Shown here one piece after another: positions 15,680 to 23,256 of a stretch of DNA of 33,877 nt (position 1 is its first letter; each line of letters opens with the position of its first letter). Source of the DNA: Clostridiaceae bacterium (GTDB lineage: Bacteria > Bacillota > Clostridia > Oscillospirales > Acutalibacteraceae); assembly GCA_016290665.1 (NCBI GenBank), contig JAEEUW010000015.1, positions 1-33,877 of the forward strand, given 5' to 3'. The notes below the pieces were generated by a model that was not told the DNA's origin, ran no database searches, and worked only from the letters and a program-made list of their open reading frames with translations. A program made the position numbers and the translations under genes.

Positions 15680-16342
15680 TCAGCGACGGCTTTTTCTGCT
15701 TTTGTAATCGCGGTCGATGCTTTTGCTCCACCCCATGGGCAGATCCGCGCTTTTGCGCAGGCAGGAAACCGCCTCGCCCACGGATTCATAGACCAGCCGC
15801 GTGCCGCAGCTGTCGGCGTGATAGTTGGCCGAACGGTCGGCGCCGATGCCGAAATGCTTTGCGGTTTCCACGGCGTCGATGTTCGCACCGATAAACAGAA
15901 ACTCCCAGCCGTGCTTTTCTTTTTGCCGCTCGATCATCCGTTTCACCTCGTCGCTCGAATAGCGGCGGCTGGCGTTTTCCATGCCGTCGGTCATAATCAC
16001 AAACAGCGTGTGCGCCGGCACGTCCTCTCTGCGCGCATACTTGTGGATCGTTGCGATGTGGTGAATCGCGTCGCCGATCGCGTCGATCAGCGCGGTGCAG
16101 CCGCCCACCTGATAGTCGCGCTCCGTCATGGGCGGCACCTCTTCCGGCGGCAGCCGATCGTACAGCACAGTGCTGTCGTTGTCAAACAGCACCGTGGAAA
16201 CCAGGCAGCCGCCCGCCTGCTTTTTTTGCTTTTCCAGCATGGCGTTGAAGCCGCCGATGGTGTCGGTCTCCAGCCCGCTCATGGAACCGCTGCGGTCGAG
16301 GAGGAAGACGAGTTCGGTCAGATTGTTGTCGTTGTGTTTCAT
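15680..16342 (-). CDS. VWA (von Willebrand factor A) domain protein
   Basis: The start is ATG 16342 with AAAGGAG upstream. The product is 220 residues, a single VWA domain with an intact MIDAS metal site: DRSGSMS near the N-terminus, the threonine in GGCTALIDAIGDAI, and the aspartate in VIMTDGMENASRRY. There is no signal peptide, so it is cytosolic. Close relatives in Firmicutes often sit next to the HTH family encoded directly upstream here, and cytosolic VWAs of this sort also occur near TerD/PP2C/kinase genes. No such partners are present. It binds a divalent metal and probably a partner protein; the target is unknown. A hairpin between it and the HTH gene may reduce readthrough. Confidence 0.8.
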   Translation of the reverse strand: MKHNDNNLTELVFLLDRSGSMSGLETDTIGGFNAMLEKQKKQAGGCLVSTVLFDNDSTVLYDRLPPEEVPPMTERDYQVGGCTALIDAIGDAIHHIATIHKYARREDVPAHTLFVIMTDGMENASRRYSSDEVKRMIERQKEKHGWEFLFIGANIDAVETAKHFGIGADRSANYHADSCGTRLVYESVGEAVSCLRKSADLPMGWSKSIDRDYKSRKSRR

Positions 16343-16367
16343 GTTGATCTGCTCCTTTATCAAAAAT

Positions 16368-16398
16368 GTAGCTGCCGGTCTTTCGACCCTGCAGCTAC
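16368..16398 (-). terminator. Hairpin between the HTH and VWA genes
   Basis: GTAGCTGC (16368-16375) and GCAGCTAC (16391-16398) are exact complements, with an inner GGTC-TTTC-GACC stem. On the minus strand it is followed by ATTTTTG and then the VWA ribosome binding site, so it can act as a terminator or attenuator in front of the VWA gene. Confidence 0.6.
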
Positions 16399-16443
16399 AG
16401 GATAGCAGATTTCTTTTGTTGTTTGGTCAATCGCGGATTGACG

Positions 16444-17022
16444 TCAGGCTTTGCTGAACAGCGTTTCCTGATCGTGCTGAAACAGCATCGCGTCGATTGT
16501 CGCCGCGTCGTAGATTCCGTGGCTCAGGCAGTACATGAGGATCACGTCGAACAGACTGCTTTGCGACAGGACAAAGCCCACGCTTTCCAGAAGCGTCTGG
16601 GTCTCCTCCAGCGTCAGCTCCAGCGCCAAAGCAAACGACAGCACGGTCTTTTTGTTCGGCCTGTAGCCCGACTCGTTCATGATCTTATACCATGTCTGGC
16701 GGCTGACGTTCGCCTTTTTGTAGCAGGCGACGTCGCGCATCCCCTTCCGGTCGATCAGCCGCAGGAGCTTGAGCGAAAACGGTTCGTCCACATGCAGGTC
16801 GAAGCCGAGCGAGGCGGTGTCGCCGAGGGCCGCGGACGGGCTGCAGGGCGCGGCATATTGCGCCTGCGGCTGTTCTTCCGCGTCAAAGCTGCGCCGGCGC
16901 GACTTTTTGGGGCGCGGCGCGGCTGCCCGCTGTTCTTCAAGCGGCAGATAATGTGCATCGATATAGCGCCGCAGATCTGCCAGAAGCCCGTCTGTCAGCC
17001 GCGGGGCTTTTTGGCGCAGCAT
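16444..17022 (-). CDS. HTH-domain protein, VWA companion
   Basis: 192 residues, GGGAGG before the ATG. The first ~75 residues are basic and probably disordered (RPKKSRRRSFDAEEQPQAQ). The C-terminal ~110 residues hold an XRE-like helix-turn-helix (ACYKKANVSRQTWYKI, then NKKTVLSFALALELTLEETQ) followed by a helical cap (LSQSSLFDVILMYCLSHGIYD). This domain recurs in Firmicutes next to VWA proteins and fused to macrodomain proteins, a link that suggests stress or ADP-ribose-related signalling, although its ligand is not established. It starts 36 bases after the metalloprotease stop, so readthrough from there is possible. Confidence 0.75.
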   Translation of the reverse strand: MLRQKAPRLTDGLLADLRRYIDAHYLPLEEQRAAAPRPKKSRRRSFDAEEQPQAQYAAPCSPSAALGDTASLGFDLHVDEPFSLKLLRLIDRKGMRDVACYKKANVSRQTWYKIMNESGYRPNKKTVLSFALALELTLEETQTLLESVGFVLSQSSLFDVILMYCLSHGIYDAATIDAMLFQHDQETLFSKA

Positions 17023-17058
17023 CCGTCGTCCTCCCTTCTGTCTGTGTTGATGATGGCG

Positions 17059-18933
17059 TTATCTGGAAAACAGGTGCGTCATGCGCCAGATCAGGCGGTG
17101 GAAGAAGCCGACGATATTGCCGAAAAAGCCGGTGTGCTCGCCGTGGCACTGCGGGCAGAAGGTCTTGCCGCAGCGGGTGCAGACGCCGCTGTCGTTGATG
17201 TCGTGGCCGAGGGCGGGAATCGTCTGGCGCTCCCTTGCAGAGCAGCCCGCGCAGGCCACGTCGTGCAGACCGTCTTCGGTGCAGGTGGCGGCCTTCACAA
17301 GGGCGACTTCCTTCCATTGATGGAAATGCACCTTGCCGCGCGTGTCAAGGCGGATCGTCATATGGTGTCCGCTGTCCGACAGGAACTGCACCCGGATGCC
17401 GGAGGCCAGACGGCCGGCGCGGGTGTCGGCGCCCTCTCTGGCATAGATCGGCAGATTCAGCGCGGAGCCGAGGCCCGGGAAGCCCTTGTTCCAGTAGGCG
17501 GCGTCATAGAACGGGTTGCCGACGTAAACGTTGCTTTCGCTGCCGAGGAAGGTGAAGTGTTCGCCGTCGCTCGATTCCGGATACAGCGGCATGACGGCCG
17601 GATGGTGGTCAGGATTGTTGACCGCATTGTCGTCGGTATATTTGTCAAAGGTGTTCATGTCCACATGCCAGAGGATGACGCCGCTGGTCAGGCTGGCGCC
17701 CTCATAGCCCATCGGCAGTCCGGCGTCCCACTTTTGCGGCTGGCGGTTTTCCAGCAGGTAGTATTCGTTTTCATTCTGCGTTTCAATCCGCACGGCGGCA
17801 AAATCCTGGTTCGCGGCGCCGTAGCTTTGGCTGATGACGCTGTAATCGCCGTCGGTCTTTGCTTCGGCGGGCTCAATCCAGCCCAGCACATAACGACTCC
17901 AGGCGTCCATGGAATAGGGCATGAAGCCGCCGTCGGGGTTGATGCCCCACGAGCCGGACGCCATGACGCTGGCGTTGAGCACGTCGTAGTCGCCCCATTC
18001 GCCGCGGGTGTCATAGACGGTGTTATAGAGATCGGGCAGACCGAGATAGTGGCCCAGCTCGTGCGCCAGCACGCTGATCGGCTCCATCTGGTCGCGCGCC
18101 ATCTGCTCGGCGATCGCGATATAGGACGACACCTTGACGCCGTCGGGCTTCGGCTCGGTCATCTGCTTGTTGCTCCAGCCGTAATCCTCAATCATCTCGG
18201 TCAGCGACCAGGCGTGCGCCCAAAGGTACTTGGCAACGCCCTCCACAAAGCCGTTTTCGTCAATCGCGGAGGCTTCGAACCCGGCGAACACCAGCGCGAT
18301 TGCCAGCTCGCTGGTGCCGATCTCGCCGTCGTGATCCGCATCATACTGCGCAAAGTCCATGTATTTGCCGGCTTCATTGATCGCGTCGCAGATCGCGCGC
18401 GCCATGGCGAGGTCACGCAGCTTGACGCCCGTCTGCGTCAGGCCGACGCCGGTCCAGTTGTCGTGGTTGCGGTTCACGGTGACGTGAATCACGCCGTCGT
18501 CCGCGCGGTCGGCCCGGTTGGTGTTGCCGTCAACGCCGCAGGCGCTGCTTTCGCGCACCGGATCAAACGTGAACTTGCCGAACGACATATCGCTGTAATA
18601 GGCGCGCAGGGATTCCTGCGAGCGGTAGATCTCGTTCGCCCAGTCGTAATCGTCGCGGTAGCCGATATCCCGAAAGCCGATCACCAGCGTCAAAAGCGGA
18701 ATATCCCTGGTGGTCTCGCCCGGGCGCGGAATCCGGCGCGGGCCGCCCTTCTGCCCGGCTGGAATCCGGTCGAGCGTGACCAGCTCGCCCGGGTGCGACC
18801 GGCAAAGCGCCTCCTGCCCTGTGTAGGGGCTGCCCGGCGCGGCGGGTACGGCGAACGCCGCCGCAGCAAACGCGGCGAGGCACAGCAGCACGAGCGCAAC
18901 CGTCAGCGTCAGCTTCAGACTGTTTCTTTTCAT
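17059..18933 (-). CDS. Secreted M6-family metalloprotease with Cys-rich C-terminal tail
   Basis: 624 residues. A signal peptide covers residues 1-28 (MKRNSLKLTLTVALVLLCLA start, AFA cleavage). The catalytic zinc motif is HELGHYLGLPDLY (H291, E292, H295), as in immune-inhibitor-A-like M6 peptidases. A calcium-loop-like DADHDGEIG lies at ~198-206. A beta-rich region follows to ~535. The C-terminus then has a Cys-rich segment (ATCTEDGLHDVACAGCSARE, CTRCGKTFCPQCHGEH), ending in GFFGNIVGFFHRLIWRMTHLF. That ending looks like an amphipathic membrane-associating helix. The enzyme probably degrades extracellular protein while held at the cell surface. No clear promoter; the epimerase terminator lies upstream. 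Confidence 0.88.
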   Translation of the reverse strand: MKRNSLKLTLTVALVLLCLAAFAAAAFAVPAAPGSPYTGQEALCRSHPGELVTLDRIPAGQKGGPRRIPRPGETTRDIPLLTLVIGFRDIGYRDDYDWANEIYRSQESLRAYYSDMSFGKFTFDPVRESSACGVDGNTNRADRADDGVIHVTVNRNHDNWTGVGLTQTGVKLRDLAMARAICDAINEAGKYMDFAQYDADHDGEIGTSELAIALVFAGFEASAIDENGFVEGVAKYLWAHAWSLTEMIEDYGWSNKQMTEPKPDGVKVSSYIAIAEQMARDQMEPISVLAHELGHYLGLPDLYNTVYDTRGEWGDYDVLNASVMASGSWGINPDGGFMPYSMDAWSRYVLGWIEPAEAKTDGDYSVISQSYGAANQDFAAVRIETQNENEYYLLENRQPQKWDAGLPMGYEGASLTSGVILWHVDMNTFDKYTDDNAVNNPDHHPAVMPLYPESSDGEHFTFLGSESNVYVGNPFYDAAYWNKGFPGLGSALNLPIYAREGADTRAGRLASGIRVQFLSDSGHHMTIRLDTRGKVHFHQWKEVALVKAATCTEDGLHDVACAGCSARERQTIPALGHDINDSGVCTRCGKTFCPQCHGEHTGFFGNIVGFFHRLIWRMTHLFSR

Positions 18934-19000
18934 GGGGTCTCAGATCCTTTCCAAAGGGGTTCTGCCATTATCTTACAACAGGATTATGACAATTGTGTTG

Positions 19001-19036
19001 CAAAAAGAAAAAAAGTGCGGCGGATGGTCCGCCGCA
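19001..19036 (-). terminator. Terminator of the epimerase gene
   Basis: Minus strand: TGCGGCGGA and TCCGCCGCA pair around a 3-base loop, followed by CTTTTTTTCTTTTT. Confidence 0.85.
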
Positions 19037-19044
19037 AAGCTGTC

Positions 19045-20544
19045 TTATTCCTTATAGCCGAAATAGATGTTTTCGTCATAGACGTTGTTCTCGTCCTTGC
19101 TGTGGTGGGCATACCAGACCTGGGCGAAGAACGGGTTGACCTTGGCTTCCGCGTCGTAGTTCCACGGCATCGGCAGGCACTCGGGGCACCAGTGGCCGCC
19201 CTTGAGCACCAGATTCTGCGACATCTCGAATTCGTGGCCGCAGGCGCATTTCCATTTGATGGGCGTATAGACGTCCTTCGGCAGCTTTTTCTGAAGGCAT
19301 TCGCCGCCGCGGAAGGCCGCCGCCTTTTTGAGATCGTCAAGCGTCAGCTCATCGAACGGCTTGGTCTCGTCATAGCCGTGGTCAAGGATGTTTTCGGGGT
19401 GCTCCTTGTCGGGGATGACGATCTTGAAGTTCTTCCAGGAGCCGATGCTGTTATAGGCTTCGATGGAGCCGTAATAGGCGGTCACGCGGTCGCGGATGCC
19501 GTTGTCAATCCACGACTGGGTGCCGTAGAGTGAGGTATTCGCGATCGGGCGCATCATATACTGCTTGACGAGGCCCAGGGGCGCCAGGCCGGACATACGG
19601 TAATAGAACGGCGCTTTCTTGGCAATGCCCTTGAAGTATTCCTTCACGGGCACGTTGGCGCGGAAGTGCAGGATCTCTTCGAGCTCGTCGGCGTCGGTGT
19701 ACCACTGGCCGTGGAAGTTCTGCAGCGTGAACCACTGTGGATCAAACAGCTTTTTCACCACGTCCTTGCCGCGCATACCGATGGCGGACAGCAGGTATTC
19801 TTCGAACTCGTAGTTGGTCAGACGGTAGTCGTGGCCGGAGGAGATGTTATAGAACCGGCGCCAGAAGGTTTCGGGCACGCGGGCGTTGCAGACCTTGGCC
19901 ATCAGGCGACCGGAATCCTCCACCGTGGCCCATTCCAGCATGCCGTTGATGGGCACGTGGTACATGATCGGCTCCATGTTGTAGATGATGTCGGCATACA
20001 GAATGCCGGTCTGGCGCATCGAGACCCAGTATCTGAGGCCCGAATCGGCCAGAATGCGCTCGGCCATGACCTTGCTGATGGCGTAGTGGTCATAGACGCT
20101 GATCTGGATCGGGTCGCCGCAGCGGCCCCAGTGCACCGGCGCGTTGCGGTCGCCGGTTTCGGCCACGGTGCCGATGTAAACCACCTTGATGCTGTCGGGA
20201 TCCGGCTGCGCTTTCACGGCGTCCACAATGTTCTGCATGGCCGTGGTGTTGGTGAAGATCGTGCGCTTCGGAAAATAGTCCGCGGCGGGAGACACCATGC
20301 CGCCGACGTGCAGCACGTAATCGGCGCCGGTGACGCAGGCGAGCACGTCCTCATAGACGGTCAGGTCGCCCCAATAGAGCGTCACGTTGGGGTCGCCCAC
20401 GTAGGGCGCAAACTTGTCGCGGTTCTTTTTGCTGTCGCGGTTGAGCACCACGATATGATACATATGACGGCGGGCATAGAGCTCCTTGAACGCAGCAAAG
20501 CCCATGTTGCCGGAAGAACCTGTCAGGAATACGGTGGTTTTCAT
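19045..20544 (-). CDS. NAD(P)-dependent epimerase/dehydratase (extended SDR) with C-terminal zinc ribbon
   Basis: 499 residues from ATG 20544 (AAGGAG upstream); the track's extended start crosses the promoter. The N-terminal Rossmann domain has the nucleotide motif FLTGSSGNMGF at the very start, VLHVGGMVSP, and the YxxxK pair YDHYAISK. At ~500 residues it is far longer than a normal extended SDR (~320). The extra C-terminal part (from ~300) includes a membrane- or substrate-side helical region, then a zinc-ribbon-like WKCACGHEFEMS...GGHWCPECLPMPW. Substrate unknown; a nucleotide-sugar or lipid-linked sugar is a guess only. It is monocistronic between its promoter and a strong terminator. Confidence 0.8.
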   Translation of the reverse strand: MKTTVFLTGSSGNMGFAAFKELYARRHMYHIVVLNRDSKKNRDKFAPYVGDPNVTLYWGDLTVYEDVLACVTGADYVLHVGGMVSPAADYFPKRTIFTNTTAMQNIVDAVKAQPDPDSIKVVYIGTVAETGDRNAPVHWGRCGDPIQISVYDHYAISKVMAERILADSGLRYWVSMRQTGILYADIIYNMEPIMYHVPINGMLEWATVEDSGRLMAKVCNARVPETFWRRFYNISSGHDYRLTNYEFEEYLLSAIGMRGKDVVKKLFDPQWFTLQNFHGQWYTDADELEEILHFRANVPVKEYFKGIAKKAPFYYRMSGLAPLGLVKQYMMRPIANTSLYGTQSWIDNGIRDRVTAYYGSIEAYNSIGSWKNFKIVIPDKEHPENILDHGYDETKPFDELTLDDLKKAAAFRGGECLQKKLPKDVYTPIKWKCACGHEFEMSQNLVLKGGHWCPECLPMPWNYDAEAKVNPFFAQVWYAHHSKDENNVYDENIYFGYKE

Positions 20545-20592
20545 CAAAAGGTCACTCCTTCGACTGAATTCGGCGCACAGCCGTACATTGCC

Positions 20593-20623
20593 ATTATAGC
20601 ACAATCGTGCCCCGGTTTGTGAA
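20593..20623 (-). promoter_or_regulatory. Promoter of the epimerase gene
   Basis: Minus strand TTCACA (20623-20618), 19 bases, TATAAT (20598-20593) with extended -10 TGTGC. The long spacing is compensated by the TG motif. Confidence 0.6.
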
Positions 20624-20740
20624 TAAACCGTTAATCTTTTTGCAAAGAATTTGTGAAGTTTCGTTTCGGCTTCCCAAAAGCCGGAAGCGCGCCCGAAAGC
20701 GCAGAGCGCCGCAGGGTTCCCCGCGGCGCCGCCTTCTTTT

Positions 20741-21364
20741 TTAAAACGGTTCCTTGGCCGAAACCGTCATTTTTTCCCCGGTGTCCGGGCGGCGGAACGT
20801 GACCGACCGGGACCAGAGGCAAAGCCCCGCTTCGCCGTCCCTTGCGCCGTAGCGGCGGTCGCCCAGCAGCGGATGCTTCCGCGACGCGAACTGCACGCGG
20901 ATCTGATGGGTGCGCCCGGTGTCGAGCAGAACCGCCACGCGGGACGTTTCCCCGTCGCTCTGCTCGGTCTCATAAAACAGCCTGGCGGCGCGCACGCCCT
21001 TGCGCGGGCGGTTCACCACGAAGACCTTGTTGGTGCGCGCGTCCTTGAACAATAAATCCTCCAGCACGCCCTGCGGCGGCTCCATGACGCCGTGAATCCG
21101 CGCGACGTAGCGCTTTTCAAGCGTCCGTTCGGCAATCTGTCGGTTCAGCGCGGCAGCAGCCGCATCCGTTTTTGCAAAGAGCATGACGCCGCCCACGGCG
21201 CGGTCGAGCCGATGGACCGGATAGATTTCGCCGCCGGTCTGCCGCTGCAGCAGCTGCACGAGATCCGGCGCCCCGCCCGGCGCGCTCTGCGAAAGCAGCC
21301 CGGCCGGCTTGACGCAGCAAAGAACGCTGTCGTCTTCATATAAGATTTCGATCGGTTGTTCCAT
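20741..21364 (-). CDS. RluA-family pseudouridine synthase
   Basis: 207 residues, shorter than RluC/RluD because no S4 domain is present, like RluA or the Bacillus YlyB/YjbO-type enzymes without S4. The catalytic motif is VHRLDRAVGG (Asp54). Other family blocks: KRYVARIHG, LDTGRTHQIRVQFASRKHPLLGDRRYG. It isomerises specific uridines in rRNA or tRNA; the target is not predictable. GGAAGGG precedes the ATG. It lies 113 bases downstream of rny in the same direction with a hairpin between them, so it may be transcribed partly by readthrough. Confidence 0.88.
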   Translation of the reverse strand: MEQPIEILYEDDSVLCCVKPAGLLSQSAPGGAPDLVQLLQRQTGGEIYPVHRLDRAVGGVMLFAKTDAAAAALNRQIAERTLEKRYVARIHGVMEPPQGVLEDLLFKDARTNKVFVVNRPRKGVRAARLFYETEQSDGETSRVAVLLDTGRTHQIRVQFASRKHPLLGDRRYGARDGEAGLCLWSRSVTFRRPDTGEKMTVSAKEPF

Positions 21365-21395
21365 ATTACGCCCTTCCGTTCAGCACAAGGAAAGA

Positions 21396-21426
21396 ACAGG
21401 GTACAGCTTTTTTGTCTGTACCCTGT
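21396..21426 (-). terminator. Hairpin downstream of rny
   Basis: A perfect 11-bp stem, ACAGGGTACAG and CTGTACCCTGT. On the minus strand the tail is TCTTTCCTT, only moderately U-rich, so termination is probably partial and lets the pseudouridine synthase gene be read. Confidence 0.6.
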
Positions 21427-21477
21427 ATCCTTTGAACTTTGTTTTTTCGGCCTTCGCGAAAGACGGCGGTCCTGCGC

Positions 21478-23034
21478 TTATTTCGCGTAGTCGACTGCGC
21501 GGGTCTCGCGGATCATGTTCACCTTGATCTGGCCGGGGTATTCCATCTCCTGCTCGATCTTCTCCACGATCTGACGGGCCACAAGCACCATCTCTTCGTC
21601 GGAGATCTTGTCGGGCTTCACGATCACGCGGACTTCGCGGCCCGCCTGAATCGCATAGGCGCTGTCGACGCCCTTGAACGACTTGGTGAGATCCTCCAGC
21701 TGCTGCAGACGCTTGATGTAGTTCTGCAGGTTTTCGCGCCGCGCGCCGGGACGGGCAGCCGAAATGGCGTCCGCCGCCTGCACAAGCACCGCGACCGCGC
21801 TCTTGGGTTCCACATCGCCGTGGTGCGCGTGAATCGCGTTGACGACGACGTCGTTTTCTTTATACTTCTTGGCCACTTCCACGCCCAGTTCGATGTGGGA
21901 GCCTTCCTGCTCGTGGTCCAGCGCCTTGCCGATGTCATGCAGCAATCCGGCGCGCTTGGCCAGCTTGACGTCCACGCCCAGCTCGGAAGCCATGAGGCCG
22001 GCGATGTAGGACACCTCCAGCGAATGGTTCAGCACGTTCTGGCCGTAGCTCGTGCGGTATTTCAGGCGGCCGAGCAGCTTGACCAGCTCGTGGTGGACGC
22101 CGTTGACGCCCGCGTCGACCACGGCGCGTTCGCCCGCCTGGCGGATGGTCTGATCCACGTCGCGCTTGGCTTTTTCATGAATCTTTTCAATCAGCGCGGG
22201 ATGGATCCGGCCGTCGGCAATCAGCTTTTCCAGCGTGATGCGCGCCACCTCGCGGCGGACGGGGTCAAACGAGGAAAGCGTAATCGCTTCCGGCGTATCG
22301 TCGATGATGAGGTCGACGCCGGTAATCTGTTCCAGCGTGCGGATGTTGCGGCCCTCGCGGCCGATGATGCGGCCCTTCATTTCGTCGTTGGGCAGCGCCA
22401 CAACGGAAACCGTGGTCTCCGACACCTGGTCGGCGGCGCAGCGCTGAATCGCGGTGGTGATAATCTCACGCGCAAGCGCGTCGGCTTCGTCGCGGGTCTT
22501 TTCTTCGAACTCCATGATCTTGACCGCTTTTTCGCGCGTCAGGGTCTGTTCGAGTTCCTGCAGCAAATAGACTTTGGCCTGTTCTTTTGTATAGCCTGAT
22601 ATTTTTTCAAGCATTTCCAACTGGCTTCTTTTGATGCTTTCTGCTTCGGTAAGTTGGGCTTCGGCCTTCTTGATTCTGTCGTTGAGCGTTTCGTCCTTCT
22701 TTTCAAGGGCGTCGATCTTCTTATCAAGACTTTCTTCCTTCTGAATCAGCCGGCGTTCCTGACGCTGGACCTCACTGCGCCGGTCGCGCAGCTCGCGTTC
22801 CGTTTCGGTCCGCGTTTTGTGGATCTCGTCCTTGGCTTCCAGAATGGCTTCTTTCTTCCTGGTTTCGGCTTCGCTCACGGCGCGGTTGATGATGCGCGTC
22901 GCCTCCTCTTCGGCGGACCCGATCAGACCTTCGGCGGTCTTTTTGCGGTGACTTCCGCCAAGCACGAAACCAAGCAACCCGAACACGACCGCGCAAGCCG
23001 CGGCAATGATCAGTGTGACAATCCAATTATCCAA
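21478..23034 (-). CDS. rny: Ribonuclease Y
   Basis: 518 residues, the standard length. An N-terminal membrane helix ([21 protein letters not shown]) is followed by a long charged coiled coil (about 30-200). The KH domain contains [19 protein letters not shown]. The HD phosphodiesterase domain contains [15 protein letters not shown] and HHGDVEP. The gene ends with the conserved [19 protein letters not shown]-like terminus. RNase Y is the membrane-bound endonuclease that starts mRNA decay in many Firmicutes. The start is TTG at 23034 with AGGAGG ten bases upstream; no ATG fits. It is transcribed from a near-consensus promoter. Confidence 0.97.
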   Translation of the reverse strand: MDNWIVTLIIAAACAVVFGLLGFVLGGSHRKKTAEGLIGSAEEEATRIINRAVSEAETRKKEAILEAKDEIHKTRTETERELRDRRSEVQRQERRLIQKEESLDKKIDALEKKDETLNDRIKKAEAQLTEAESIKRSQLEMLEKISGYTKEQAKVYLLQELEQTLTREKAVKIMEFEEKTRDEADALAREIITTAIQRCAADQVSETTVSVVALPNDEMKGRIIGREGRNIRTLEQITGVDLIIDDTPEAITLSSFDPVRREVARITLEKLIADGRIHPALIEKIHEKAKRDVDQTIRQAGERAVVDAGVNGVHHELVKLLGRLKYRTSYGQNVLNHSLEVSYIAGLMASELGVDVKLAKRAGLLHDIGKALDHEQEGSHIELGVEVAKKYKENDVVVNAIHAHHGDVEPKSAVAVLVQAADAISAARPGARRENLQNYIKRLQQLEDLTKSFKGVDSAYAIQAGREVRVIVKPDKISDEEMVLVARQIVEKIEQEMEYPGQIKVNMIRETRAVDYAK

Positions 23035-23140
23035 AGTAGCAGCACCTCCTTTTTTGTGTTTTTGGGTTCCAAGTGTTTCAAAAAATCATCAAAAGAGGTT
23101 CCTGTTGTATATTGCAGCTTAAAACAAAGCTATCTTTAGT

Positions 23141-23169
23141 ATTTTAAACTAAAAAGGCAAATCTGTCAA
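23141..23169 (-). promoter_or_regulatory. Promoter of rny
   Basis: Minus strand consensus TTGACA (23169-23164), 17 bases, TAAAAT (23146-23141). It leaves an untranslated leader of about 100 bases. Confidence 0.85.
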
Positions 23170-23209
23170 GTTATTTTCTTGCATCAAACGCTTAAATTTT
23201 CTTATTTTG

Positions 23210-23244
23210 AAAAAGAAAAAGAACGCACCGCTCAGGCAGTGCGT
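23210..23244 (-). terminator. Terminator of the 604-residue surface protein gene
   Basis: Minus strand: ACGCAC and GTGCGT stem (23244-23239 with 23228-23223), followed by TCTTTTTCTTTTTC. Confidence 0.75.
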
Positions 23245-23256
23245 CCCTTTGGGGGT

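Noticed and set aside
16423-19533. 1036-residue plus-strand ORF
   Set aside because: It lies antisense across the HTH gene, the M6 protease and part of the epimerase, all of which have motifs and ribosome binding sites. High GC keeps the opposite frame open; the translation has no recognisable domain.
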